Assembly (NCBI RefSeq): GCF_024586455.1
Contig: NC_065921.1
Location: 27,463,135 to 27,527,134, forward strand
Length of the DNA stretch: 64,000 nucleotides
Direction of reading: 5' to 3'
From: Bactrocera neohumeralis
Lineage: Eukaryota > Arthropoda > Insecta > Diptera > Tephritidae
A program made the position numbers and the translations under genes. The number at the start of each line of letters is the position of its first letter. The first letter of the stretch is position 1. The notes beneath the pieces are model-generated. The model searched no databases. It was not told the DNA's origin and was given only the letters and a program-made list of their open reading frames with translations. Below, one piece after another: positions 11,007 through 22,370 of the stretch.

Positions 11007-11489
11007 TTGAACTGCTTATATTTAAGATTTCGATTTATTTTAGTTAATAACTTGTTTTATTTTATTGTATCCTGTTATGCGATAGGAAATTAATCAAAAT
11101 ATACAGTAAATCTTAACTCCGAGAATTTAGAAAAGTTTGAGGGCGCTAGGCGGCGAATCGCATATTTCCACTGACAATTGCAAACATCTGATGTCAAATG
11201 TCAACAGTGATGGGTAGAAATAACAATAAAATAATAAAAGTTATTATCTATGTATGTATATATATTTAGTTATTTGTTTATTTTTATAAAAAATCAAAAT
11301 TTTTAAAGTTTTAATAAAGCTTGCGCTCCATATTTAAAATAAACTATAAGAGTTAAGATTTAGTTAACAAAGTGATGCTCAATAAAATATGGTAACATTA
11401 CATCAGTTTGAGAGCCAATGAAATTGCATATTAGTTCATAAACAATCGTCGCGCTTAAAATGCTTATTGGATTCGAGAAAATATATTAA

Positions 11490-13174
11490 ATGATAATTAA
11501 TATAAATGTAGGCCTACTAGGCCATGTAGATTCGGGTAAAACCACTTTGGCACGTGCCTTGAGCACTATTGCAAGCACTGCGGCATTCGATAAAAACCCA
11601 CAGTCGCAAGAACGTGGAATTACATTGGATTTGGGATTCAGTGCTGTGGTCGTTGAAGCGCCGGCAAGATGGAAAAGCGTTTCACCGGATGTCGACAAAG
11701 TGCAGTTCACTTTTGTGGACTGCCCTGGACATGCAAGCCTCATACGTACTATAATTGGAGGCATGGAAAACTTACATTCAGTATGGTCCATATTTTGATA
11801 AATCAGTTTTTTTAAGGTGCACAAATTATTGATTTGATGTTGCTGGTCATTGATGCTCAGAAGGGAATACAAACACAAACGGCGGAGTGCATAGTTATTG
11901 GCGAGTTACTGCAACGAAAATTGATCATGGTTGTAAACAAAATAGACTTATTGGAGGAAACAACACGCGTTGTACAGTTGCAAAAACTAAATACGAAACT
12001 GCGAAAAACGTTGGAACAGACTACATTCGATACTGAAAGCAGCATTTTCAATGTTTCGGCAGTGCAGAAAATCAATATCGAGGTAATAATCAAATACACT
12101 TTTAATATTCGCATTACTAAGTATTGTTTTTTTTTGTAGGCTCTTTTGGAAGGAATCCTGTCACAAATAGAGTACCCTAATCGGAACATAGATACACCCT
12201 TGGTTATGTATACTGATCACTGTTTCTCTATAAAGGGCCAAGGCACTATTTGTACCGGCACTATAGTGCAAGGTAGTATTGCTGTAAACGATCTAGTCGA
12301 AATACCAGTAATTAAGGAGCAGCGCAAAGTGAAATCAATTCAAATGTTTCATCGTCCAGTACAATCGGCAGCAATGGGCGATCGGGTAGGAATTTGTGTG
12401 CCACAATTTAATGCAAAAATGTTGGAACGTGGCATACTAACAAGGCCAGGATATTTGCATAATATTTATGCAGCATGCATACGAGTGCATCGAATAAGAT
12501 TCTACAAATTTGCAATACGTTCTAAAAGCAAATTGCACATAACAATTGGACACGACACAGTGATGGCAAATATTACTTTATTTAGAAGTGTGATTGATAC
12601 AACAAATGAAAATTTCGACATAAATAACGAATACGAATTCGTTGAAGAGCTCAAACCAGCAACAAGTCCGCAAACGGAAGATTTGATATTTGCTTTATTG
12701 GAATTTCAAACACCCATACTGGCGGACACAAACGCCACATTAATTGCGGCAAAGTTGGACTTGGATGCACAAAGTAATTGCTGTCGTTTGGCCTTTTGGG
12801 GACGTATGCAATGGTACACACATGCCAACAACTACAGTTTGGATGTGCTGCCAAAATTCAAAGTGTTTAAACATAAATTAAAGCAGGGCTTTATACAACG
12901 ACTTGTAAATGAGAATGAAGCCATTGTTGAAAATTTGTTCTCTAAACAAGGTAATCGTGAAATCTATCTAGGCAAGAAAGTAGAACTGTCCACAGGGGAA
13001 ATAGGTGTTATCGAAAGTACTTTTGGTCAAAAGTCGAAAGTGAAAGTGCATTTCATTCATGGTTTTAAAACAGATACGCTGAACGAACTAAAAGGCGGTC
13101 GTCTTAGTAGTGTAAAAGCAATGCTGAAGTATAAAAAATATATTTTCAACAAGCAACTATCTCTGGTCCAATAA
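11490..13174 (+). CDS. eEFSec: Selenocysteine-specific translation elongation factor
   Basis: Three exons: 11490-11760, 11817-12082 and 12140-13174. The product is 523 aa, close to the usual size for insects. This is a GTPase that brings Sec-tRNA to UGA codons together with SBP2 and the SECIS element. Motifs are G1 GHVDSGKT (11-18), RGIT (42-45), G3 DCPGH (77-81) and G4 NKID (131-134). EF-Tu-like domains 2-3 (SIKGQGTICTGTI onward) and the C-terminal SelB-specific domain follow. Family conservation across IRTIIGGAQIIDLM fixes the first splice between 11760 and 11817. That makes intron 1 a 56-bp GC-AG intron, not GT-AG. Intron 2 is canonical. An aataaa overlaps the stop codon (13170-13175). Confidence 0.96.
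11761..11816 (+). other. GC-AG intron of eEFSec
   Basis: The intron begins gcatgg after ...attggag and ends tttaag before gtgcac. Reading through instead gives stops, and no nearby gt restores the conserved GGAQIIDLM reading. GC-AG is the commonest non-canonical class of U2 intron. Confidence 0.75.
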
Positions 13175-13803
13175 AAAAATCGTATTTGGTGAGTTTTATT
13201 TAAAAATATTAATATTGATACAAATTGTGAGATTAGAGTAGTATTAGAGTGATTGTCAAAGGATTAAAAAGTTTAAACTCTATATCAAAAATATTTGCGA
13301 GGGTAAATATCGATATGTAGTTTACAATATACTCGTAGTACACATATACATAAGTGTATTTGATTAACAGCTGATTAGTTAGCGGAAATCTTAGTACAAA
13401 TCGTTGGACTTCGTCGGTATACGAAACTAAAATCTGTAAGGTCTTGCAATCGGCGCATCTAAAACTAACTAAGAAACTTATCTAAATTTAATTATTTAGG
13501 ATTATTATACAAATATCTGCTTTAAAATTATTTTTAAATTATTGAAGTACCCATGCGAACATATGTATTTACTTTTAAAAATTTGACAGGGATGTTAGAT
13601 TTTCGGTGTGTTTATTAAGCATTGTGGATATGACCGACATATCAAACACAGCTATGTACTAACATTTGAAAGCCACTGTAAACAAATAGTCTCGTCAGCT
13701 GTTTTCTTTGCTTTAAAAAGTAGCTAATCAAATCCTTGGAAACATCTTTTGTCTGAAATGTGAAAAATTCTTTGAGACATTCAAAAAATATAAAAAATAA
13801 AAT
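13175..13803. other. Intergenic with a DRE-like site (13308-13315)
   Basis: This is the spacer between eEFSec and the TM2D1 gene. It contains tatcgata at 13308-13315, the core of the Drosophila DNA replication-related element, which is frequent in housekeeping promoters. It lies about 490 bp upstream of the next ATG. Assigning it to that promoter is inference. Confidence 0.4.
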
Positions 13804-14471
13804 ATGGAGTGGTTCAGTACAATAATACTAGTTTTAATAAGTGTAGAAATAACACAGCAAATCGATTACGATTGTGATGATTTATTAATGGGACAATATC
13901 TATGTCCAGATCCAACAAAAAAACAAATTGATCCCAAAACTCAACAATTTTATGGTTGTACGAAGGAAAATAAGGCGCGAGGTAAGCCACAATAACAGTA
14001 AATTCAAAGTATGCTTTTAATGCCTATATTTCACCTATTTTCTACTTCAAGTTTGGTGCTTAGCCGTAGATGGCATTAATTGCACGGAAACAGGCAACAA
14101 CACGTTTACGCGCGAATTGTCCTGTAAATGGACGTAAGTTGAGCAATAGTTCATCAACAATTTTGTTCTTAACAATTGCAAATTTTCTTTTTAGCAATGG
14201 CTATCACCTCGATACCACACTACTGCTGTCCGTCTTTCTGGGTATGTTTGGTGTCGATCGCTTCTATTTAGGTTATCCTGGTATTGGGCTGATAAAATTT
14301 TGCACGCTCGGTGGCATGTTTCTTGGCCAACTAATTGACATTGTGCTCATTGCTACACAAGTTGTGGGCCCGGCAGACGGTTCAGCTTATGTAATACCTT
14401 ACTATGGTGCCGGTGTGACAATTGTACGTAGCGACAATTCCACATATCGCTTACCACGTGATGACTGGTGA
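13804..14471 (+). CDS. bisc: TM2 domain-containing protein, TM2D1/biscotti type
   Basis: Three exons: 13804-13981, 14052-14133 and 14195-14471, with introns in phases 1 and 2. The product is 178 aa. An N-terminal hydrophobic signal (about 1-18) is followed by a cysteine-containing lumenal part (DCDDLLMGQYLCPDP, VWCLAVDGINC). The TM2 domain has two membrane helices flanking GMFGVDRFYLGY, with the DRF motif at 108-110. The C-terminus (VVGPADGSAYVIPYYG followed by a Ser/Thr-rich tail) matches the TM2D1 group rather than almondex (TM2D3) or amaretto (TM2D2). In Drosophila the three TM2D proteins act together in maternal Notch signalling. An aataaa starts 8 nt after the stop (14479). The symbol rests on recognition of the C-terminus and is slightly less sure than the family. 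Confidence 0.92.
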
Positions 14472-14484
14472 AAATGCAATAAAT

Positions 14485-15890
14485 AAGACATATTTTTAAG
14501 CCATATGTTAATTAGTAATATAAATTGACTGAGCATGTGCGTGTGTACGTTTATAGAATTAGTAATGTGTTTTCTAACAAATTAAGAACAAAAAAAAAAC
14601 AATATTGAGTCAAACAAATGTGTGAGTTATTAATCTTGATGATTATGGATATAATTAACAGTAACGGATCCGGATTTAGTTAGCAACATGTTTAGACACA
14701 TAAAATGTTGCTAGTGTTCTTAAAGACCTTCGGAGGTCATTTTAATCCAGTTCGGCGTTCGTTACGCACACACATACAAAAAATTCATATTGTTCACTCC
14801 ATAGTGCTATGAGTCAATGGGTAATGACTAACGGAGTATTTCCGTTTTCTATATGCGTATATGGTATGATTATTAACGTATCTGTGTCGAAGTGCATGTA
14901 TGTATGTATGCCGGCGTTTGTCAAGTGCTAAAATTATTTGTTAATGAAATGGGATAATCAATTGTCTAACTAATTTCGAATTTTCTAATTGCATTGCTGC
15001 AACAAGTGTCAATCATGTTACTTTATGGCTTACAAATTGATATGTAAGCACATATGTATGTACATACATACACTTATAAATTTATACGCATGTGTTTGTA
15101 TGCGTTGTGTTTTCATGTTTGTTTGTATTTTTCTGCCACGCGGCCATAAAGAATTTAATTTTATTGCAACAGTTAAAAGATAAGTCATTATTAATTGCGC
15201 TAACAACAATAAAAACAAACACTAATTCAAATGTCATTCGCATAGGCATACATAACCTCAAAATTAGAAATTTTTTTGGCACTTTAGGACTCGAAAATTA
15301 ATTTATTGACATATGTATATATATTTGTGTGTATGAATATATGTCGATCTTAAGATGTACACATATACACAGGTACATACATATATGTATATATTTATGT
15401 ACATAAAATGCGCAGTTATGCACTTGAGTTGTTGCCGAATGTTTGTTGTTTTATCTCCACAGCCAGCGGAAGCTGCTTCCTGCAATATGCCACCTCGTGG
15501 ATTCGCGGCAACTTATGCACAAACAACAAAAATATTGTTGTTTTTATTTGAAATTTATTTCGTGTTTCTTCCTCTATTGCGCTTTTAAGTTACGCTATAT
15601 AAAAGGTGCGCAAGCAAAGTGAGAAATGAAAGTGAAATTTGTATGGTCTGCGGCTCGCGGTTTTCCAGACTCGTTGTCTCCCGCAAGCAGCCGCCGCAGT
15701 TGGCCTTCCTTTGAAGTATTGAAGCGCACATGTGATACGCTTGTGGTGTGAATTATTATAGTTTTCTTAACTATTAATATGTATGTACATACATATGTAT
15801 ATATGTATATTTCCGCTGATATGGATATGTGGTGTTGAAAAGCGGTGTCTCCAATAAATTTGTGGTCTCCGTTTTAAATGTGTTACGTCT
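14485..15890. other. Non-coding, microsatellites and a possible promoter
   Basis: catacata/tatgtatg and catg-type microsatellites lie around 14880-15110, 15310-15410 and 15780-15810. No coding gene was seen. The one feature of note is the TATA box near 15594, listed separately. Non-LTR sequence starts at about 15900. Confidence 0.5.
15594..15608 (+). promoter_or_regulatory. Strong TATA-box candidate
   Basis: gctatataaaaggtgc is a near-perfect TATA box with a moderately GC-rich stretch downstream (ctgcggctcgcggttttcc). No coding exon follows before the retrotransposon at 15900, so the target is unknown. Confidence 0.3.
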
Positions 15891-15899
15891 TGTTTTTTG

Positions 15900-17760
15900 A
15901 GGTTTGAGTCTAGAATTTAGAGAATTTCGAACTTTCTAGTGCCTGTCTATCGTTGTTGTTGTTACTTATAACGGTTATCAATCCCTGTTAGGATGGTAAG
16001 GGTCATCCAGGTTGTTGTCGACGTCATCTAGCGGAGTCACAGGAAACGTGCTGTTTCGACGGGGTTGGACCACAAGGAAAGGGGTGTTAGATGAGTAGGG
16101 TTGACAGGGCATACAAAGAGGTGGCCAGTGTTATGCGGAGACTCTTTGAATGCAGGACATATGTATGCATGTATATTGGATATGTCGGGGTCTATTCTGG
16201 ACAAGTACGAGTTTAACCTGCTACAGTATCCAAAACGAAGCTGCGCTAGGGTCACTCGCGATTCTCGCGCCAACTCGAGCTCTTCGTCTGCGATGGGTGG
16301 TGATTTGACTCCAAGAACGCCATTCACTGGAAGGGAGTCGGTGAAGGTGTTGATAGCTCCACTGTATGGTGGTCAGTACCTGACGGAAGTTAGTTGCGTC
16401 CGAAGTCTGGTCGGCGTACTGTTCGATGTCGTCGACGTAGTTAAGAAAATACCTCTTGATATTCCTACGAGGCGGTTCCGTTCCAAGCAGGTGGCTGCAA
16501 GGGTGATTTCTACGAAAACATCTTAGCAGTAACTGCATGGAGAGGAGTTCATTATGCGTGCAGTGAGGAAACGAAAAAGGTCGGAGAGATAGCCGTTTAC
16601 TTTTGAATACATGCCATCGATTCCATTGCCCGACGTCAATATCGTGCAATCATCAGCGTACGAGGTTATGTAAACTCCCTCTGGAGGCTGTGGGAGATTC
16701 GAGTTGTAGAAGTTAAAAACTAGCGGGAAGAGGACACCACCCTGCGGAACCCCCTGTTTAATTCTTCTCAGTTTAGATGTTTCATCTCGAAATAGTACGG
16801 ATGATTGTTGACCGTTCAGGTAGTTCATGGTCCACCTCTTCAGTCCTGGAGGTAGCGTAGTTTTTTCGATGTCCTGCAGTAGCGTTGTGTGATTGATTGT
16901 ATTAAAAGATTTTGACAAGTCCAACGCTACGAGGATCGTTCTCTCACAGGGTGGTTTCTGGTTGAGACAACGAACTATCTGAGCGTTCATGACGCTAAGT
17001 GCTGTGGTGGTGCTGTGCACTTTTCGGAATCCATGATGGTGGTTGGCTAGGCTCAGATGGTGAGTGAAGGTCAGGAGTAACAAGGTCTCAAGTGTCTTCA
17101 CTACTGGGAAGAGGACTCCCCTTTGTTGGCGGGTTTCCCAGGTTTCAGTAGTGGGACCACTCTTCTGACTTTCCACACATCGGGTATTTGAAGGGTGGTC
17201 AGTGACAGGTTGAGGACCTTGGTAAGATAGCTTACTCCCGTCGAGCCTAGATGCTTTAGCATAAGCATGTTGATTCCATCGGGGCCAATGGATTTGGAAG
17301 ATTTTGATTTGTTGATAGCCTTCTGAACCTCCTCATCGGTGAAAGTAAGTGGCGCGCAGTCGTTTGGCATTTTGCGCAGCCGTCGGTTAACACATCGCTT
17401 GGTTTTGTCTACCGAAGGGTGCAGTGTAAATTGCCGGCTAAAATAACTCGCGCACTTCTTCGGGCCCGAAGAGGCATGAGCATTGAATTGAACTTCAATT
17501 CGGTCGTCACGTCTCTTCGGGTTGGACAAAACCTTGACAGTAGCCCAAAGCTTACTCACACCGGTGGAGAGGTTGCAGGACTTCAGGTGCTCTATCCATT
17601 TCATCCGCTTATGATGGTTTACCAATCGCCGAATCTCCAAATTGAGATCCCTTATTCGGGGATCTCCAGTATCGGCATGGCGTAAGGTGTCGCGCTCATT
17701 AGAAAAAACGGCTGCTTCGGCTGGGAAATTGGGGCTAATCGACAAAATTTATTACCAAAA
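15900..17760 (-). mobile_element. Non-LTR retrotransposon (jockey-superfamily-like), RT to 3' end, interrupted
   Basis: Read on the minus strand from 17745 to 16030. An RT N-terminal part includes KSSKSIGPDGINMLMLKHLG and VWKVRRVVPLLKPGKPANKG. The RT core has HHGFRKVHSTTTAL, ILVALDLSKSFNTINHTTLL, RRIKQGVPQGGVLFPLVFNFY and YITSYADDCTIL. The catalytic box is therefore YADD rather than FADD. The 3' part reads RVTLAQLRFGYCSRLNSYLSRIDPDI, then CPAFKESPHNTGHLFVCPVNPTHLTPLSLW, a cysteine-rich tail. Frameshifts between blocks (about 17110, 16525, 16330) and internal loss show that it is dead. The 5' part of the element is missing beyond about 17760. Confidence 0.85.
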
Positions 17761-18170
17761 TAATGCTTTTGCATCTTCAGAAACGCCCTATAGTCCGAAT
17801 CAAAGTCGCTATTACTGCTTTGAAGCAGAGTATCGAAGAAGACCCGAATGTGTTCATCCGCCATTGCGAGCAAACAACCGGAGCTGTGCCTATTCACTTT
17901 AAAATATTTTGCAGCAGCATCTATGTTTACGGGCTGACAAAATCCAACTCGTGCTAGAATTGAAGCCGAACGATCATCAAGCGCGTCGCACAATCGGTAA
18001 ATGGACCCAAAACGAGAGCCGAAATTCTCGATTTTTACAAAAAGATTTTGTTCAGCGAAAAAGCTGACTTTTTGTTGGAAAGTCACTGTTTGGTGTGCTC
18101 TAGATCTCGTTTGGTGGGCAGAAGGAATTATTTTGGTCCATATTTCTTCAAAAATGGAGTCGGCCACAAT
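17760..18170 (-). other. Unidentified coding-like frame next to the retrotransposon 5' boundary
   Basis: A minus-strand frame of about 140 codons (18167 down to about 17750) is open. It encodes a compact, mixed-composition protein, including FGSIYRLCDALDDRSASILA and ADEHIRVFFDTLLQ. Its last ~30 codons run into the retrotransposon in a different frame, so the junction is at about 17745-17760. I do not recognise the family. It may be another transposon, or a host gene piece broken by the insertion. Confidence 0.3.
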
Positions 18171-18174
18171 GTTA

Positions 18175-18880
18175 TAGTCAATTGGTCAATAGTCCGGTTA
18201 CATAAACTCTACAATTGTGGAAACCATCTCTTGCTATTCCCTTGCCATATTTTACGTTTTCATGCACTGGTTTGATGGCGTGATATTCCGTCTAATTCAA
18301 ATAATTTTTGAGAATTTTTCCGCTCCAGATTTTGTCTTTTATTTTCGCGTGTCCTTGAAAAGCATTTTTTTTTATTAAATATTTGTTTTTTTCTCTCTCT
18401 TTGTTCTAATTCAGTTAATTTGCAGTACACCCCATTAGGCTGGGCTTATTGTAGATAAATCTTTATGGTGCCCGACTATGACTGACATTTCGCAGTAATT
18501 TAATCAGTGTCCGTTGAGTAATTGCTGCAGACAATTTGGATTTATTGAAGCGCTGCGAAGACACATGTATTTTCGGTACTTCTTTTTGTTTGTTGCGACC
18601 GTTTTTTCCTATTAATTATTGTTGTTGTTGCTGGTGGTTAAGCTGATTGACCATTGGATGACGAATTATGGAGTTGCTATGGGAGCAAAAATGATTTACA
18701 ACACGAGCAACTGACATGTCATATTATAAATGAATATGCATATGTATGTATTTATATATGTTTGTATACTTGTGTGTATATAAAGCTACATAGAGCTATA
18801 TACTCTCTTAAATAGATATTGTACAATACCATATATTTATACTCTCGCAAAATGTTGTACAGGGTATAATGACATTCAAT
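18175..18880. other. Non-coding, nothing recognised
   Basis: AT-rich sequence with tatgtatg microsatellite near 18735 and a gttgttgttgctg run near 18625. No gene or clear repeat family was seen. Confidence 0.4.
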
Positions 18881-18889
18881 GTTTGGTAC

Positions 18890-19380
18890 CTGATGAATTT
18901 CAAGAGTTCTACATCGGAGTTGAGATAGAGCTGGGCACTCGCAGAGGAAGTGTAGCGGCCTTTCCCTACTCCTTCCGAGTTGCCGCCTCAGACTCAGCTA
19001 GAAGGGCTCCTGACTTGGGCCACTTCTCTGCTATTTCGTTGCCGAAAATGTTCCTATGACCGGGAATTCAAATTATGGAAAAGTGGCATGAGTTTAAAGC
19101 CTTCCTACATTTGTTGATCACGCTATAGTTTTTCTTTGACGATGAAAAGGTTAGCAATGCCACCTGGCTGTCCGTGTACCATATATGGTAGGTTTCTGTA
19201 TCCTCTCGTAGTCATTCAGTAAAACACCACAGGTCTTCTCTATGCCTAGTATTTGCGATTGGAAAATGCTAGGAGTTTGGTAGACGGATGAAGAGAGAGT
19301 GAAAACAAGTTCCTCGGATATGTCCAATTTGTTTGCCAAATAATCGTCATTAGCGGAAAGTGTTGATTTTCTTCTTACAG
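18890..19380 (-). mobile_element. RNase H domain fragment of a non-LTR retrotransposon
   Basis: The minus strand reads SSVYQTPSIFQSQILGI..CGVLLNDY followed by GHRNIFGNEIAEKWPKSGALLAE. These are the VFQAEILGI and PGH.NI.GNE.AD.LAK.GA signatures of retrotransposon RNase H. Frames are broken. The mariner copy that follows starts at the junction near 19380. Confidence 0.6.
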
Positions 19381-20260
19381 TCAAGGAAATCGGTGACTGA
19401 AGCTCATCGAGAACAGCAAAAAGTTTGCGGAGGTGCTGCACCAAGTGAAACAACGTGCCGTGATAGATTTCGTCGCTTGAAAGACGGCGATTTCGATATT
19501 AACGACCATCCGCATAAAGGAAGACCAAAAACCTTGGAAGGCGTTGAATTGGAGACGTTGCTCGTCGAAGATCGCAAAAAGAGCTTACGTCAGCATTGGG
19601 AGTCACCCATCAAACCATTTCAAAGCGACTTCATGCGCTGGGAATGATTCAGAAACAAAGAACTTGGGTTCTTTATAACTTGAAATAAAGGAATGTTAAG
19701 CGTCGCCTTTTCATCTGTGAATAATTGCTCTTAAAGCAAAAAAGAAAAATTGTTTCTTCATAGAATCGTAAAGGGTCATGAAAAGTATATTTATCACTGC
19801 AATCCGAAGATAATAAAGTCATGGAGACTGCCTGGGCATGCTTTTTATTTGATAGGACCAGGCCGACGTTCTTTATTATGAGCTACTGAAGCCAAACGAA
19901 ACTAACAATGGGGAATGGTATCGATGTCAATTGATCGCGATTGGGCCGAGCACTGCGCGGCAAGCTTCCTCGAAACCAGGAGAGGCGATTCTGAAGCATG
20001 ACAACGCTCGGCTTCACGTTGCCAAACCCGTTAAAATGGTTAAATGTGAGATTCTACCCCACCCATCATATTCCCCAGATATTGCACCGTCCGATTATTA
20101 TATGTTTCGGAGTTAAGTCCACTCACAAGACGTCATCGCGAATTTGCTTGATTCTTGGATAGCATCACAGAAAGTTGGGAAAAAGTTGTGATTAGCGATG
20201 GGAAACACTTCGAATAATTCAATTGTAACTATTTTCTTATAATAAAATTGCATAATCATT
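19380..20260 (+). mobile_element. mariner (irritans-type) copy, disrupted
   Basis: The plus strand shows a helix-turn-helix part (SETTCRDRFRRLKDGDFDINDHPHKGRPKTLE) and, after loss of the middle, KHDNARLHVAKPVK, LPHPSYSPDIAPSDYYMFRS. The HDNARPH and PPYSPDLAPSDY boxes hold the second and third catalytic aspartates of mariner (DD34D). Stops and deletions show that it is inactive. It resembles the copy at 54720-55310. Confidence 0.75.
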
Positions 20261-20284
20261 AAAAAAAACAGCGAGAACTTAGTT

Positions 20285-21110
20285 GCGCAACCAATATTAA
20301 GCGTGATCCATTTCGAGGTTCCCTACTTTCTTAAAGAAAAAACACAGAAACTTCAAATTTAATATAGATCAGATGGTCCAACCGTTGAGTCCAATTTTCG
20401 ATCGAATCGAATCGAATCGATTCTTCTAGTAACTGGCGAATGACACACGTGATGATTTGCTTGAAGGCCTGAATCGAAGTGAGTTTGTCCGCATAGGGTT
20501 TAGACTTTACATATTCCCACAGGAAAAAGTCCAACAGTGTGATGTCACATGAACTTGGTGGCCAAACGACCAGCCCAAAACGTGAAATTATCTGCTCACC
20601 GAAATGTTCTCTCATTAAATCCATTGATTGATGCGATGTGTGGGAAGTCTGTTGAAACCAAATGTCGCCGAGATCACGAGCTTTAATTTCAGGCATTAAA
20701 TAGTCGGTTATCATGTCGCGGTTACGTTCTCACCGGCATCATATTTGATTAAGTATGGATCGATGATTCCAACGGCCCACAAATCACAACATACCTTTTT
20801 TTTTCTGGATAAAATGGCAGCTGGTGAACCTCTTCAGGTTGCTCTTCGTCCCAAATGCGGCAATTTTGCTTGTTTACATGTCCATTAAGCCAGAAATAAC
20901 CGTCATCCCTGAACAAAATTGGCTCTTAAATGTCGGATTTTCTTGGAGCTTTTCAAGAGCCGATAGAGTTAAGCGATGTCGCTTGGGAAGGTCGAGAGAC
21001 TTCAGTTTCTTACCCAAGCGTAAGTGTTTTCATGATGAAATGTCAAAGAATACTGAATAAAAATAATATGACAGCTTGACCCGATTCACGCGTGATCTGA
21101 TTGTCATCGA
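20285..21110 (-). mobile_element. Tc1/mariner-superfamily DNA transposon copy (family 1)
   Basis: A 127-codon minus frame (20714-20331) reads ITDYLMPEIKARDLGDIWFQ, then HTSHQSMDLMREHFGEQIIS, then WPPSSCDITLLDFFLWEYVK. This covers the second and third catalytic positions of a DDE transposase. The terminus near 20300 (tgatccatttcgaggttccc) matches the other family 1 ends. The N-terminal half is degraded. A gaatcgaatcgaatcgaatc microsatellite-like insertion sits near 20403. Confidence 0.7.
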
Positions 21111-22370
21111 TTCACAATTTCGTCAAATAACAACTCTTGAAATCCTTTGGAGCACATTTCAATATAAAACTTTTCCAAAGCCTAAAAAAATTCCCCTGTA
21201 TTTTATGTTCGGTTGCATCCGAAGTTTGTGGTGCTTCCTTACTTCTTATAATATATATTTTTTTTTGTTTTGTAGTCATTTCTCCTGCGCGTGTGCGTTT
21301 GCCTTTATTCGCTTCTGGTGAATGCAATTAGTGAAATCGATATGGTCACCTTGTCTGGCGACAGTCCACACGACGAAGATGGAGTACGAAAACAATAAAT
21401 TTTACGAGTACACTCTACACTCCTATAATTTCATGCAACCCGCACATTTGTATGAAAGTGCTAAGTGCTGCTTTGTTAGGCTGTGTTTGTGTATGTATGT
21501 GTGTGTGTGTGAGGTGTAATTCGATGTCAGTGCAATCCGTTAAGTTCCCAGAATGGCTTAATAAATGGCCGAGCAACACTAATTAATGTACGAAATCCTT
21601 TCATTGCCGTCACATAGCCGATGACTCAATTAATGAAGAGCTGACAAAAGTTGCGGGTGAAAACATTTCATCTTCCACGAGGCTGAATCGCCAAGAGCTT
21701 CGTGTTAATAGAAGTAAGGATAAGGAGTTGTCGGTGGCAGAGATTTCGTTTGAATATCTATGCCTCCTATTTATGAGATCTGTCCGAAGGTTTTGCAATT
21801 GTTGGGGTTTTGTTGTTTCTGTTTTCTATTGCTTCGGTTCGTGCCGGAACCCATGATCCACCGCGTTCTAAAAAAGATCGAAATCTGATTGAATGAAACC
21901 TTACTTTTCTTGCAGAGCTCACTGGCTATGTAATTATTTCCTGCCTGTTAGAACCTTAAAGAGCTACAACAGATCGACTGTGCCAACTTTAACACCAAGC
22001 TGTTCGGAGATGGACCTTCCTATCCGCAGGGAGCTGTTCTTTTTACTTGACTGTTCCAGATATGCGAAGTCCACGAGGCACTGAGCATTATAATACTACC
22101 AAACTTCTACGGAGTTTCGACAGAGAATTCTACTCGTATAGGTCTCGTTACGTTGGTGGTCAAAAGGTCTTAATACAGTCAGCAGGAAGGTCTACAATAT
22201 CTGTAGTTGCTCCCTCTAGTTTCAGCTTTTTTGGGATTTTTTTGACGCTCTTTACCTTGCTTGAGGGTGTCACAAGGTTCGGTGCGAATTGCAAATTATC
22301 TTCTAACAAGTTTAGAGCAATCTTGTATACGCTTATATTCTAAAAGTACCTGCATTTCGCAGAGAAAAAG
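21110..22370. other. Non-coding; no family recognised
   Basis: Open frames here are short and overlapping on both strands. Part of 21600-22340 is of more even composition and may be old transposon sequence, but I could not assign it. A tgtgtgtgtgtg run lies near 21500. Confidence 0.35.

Noticed and set aside
17419..17685. Plus-strand open frame
   Set aside because: It is the shadow of the retrotransposon RT on the minus strand.
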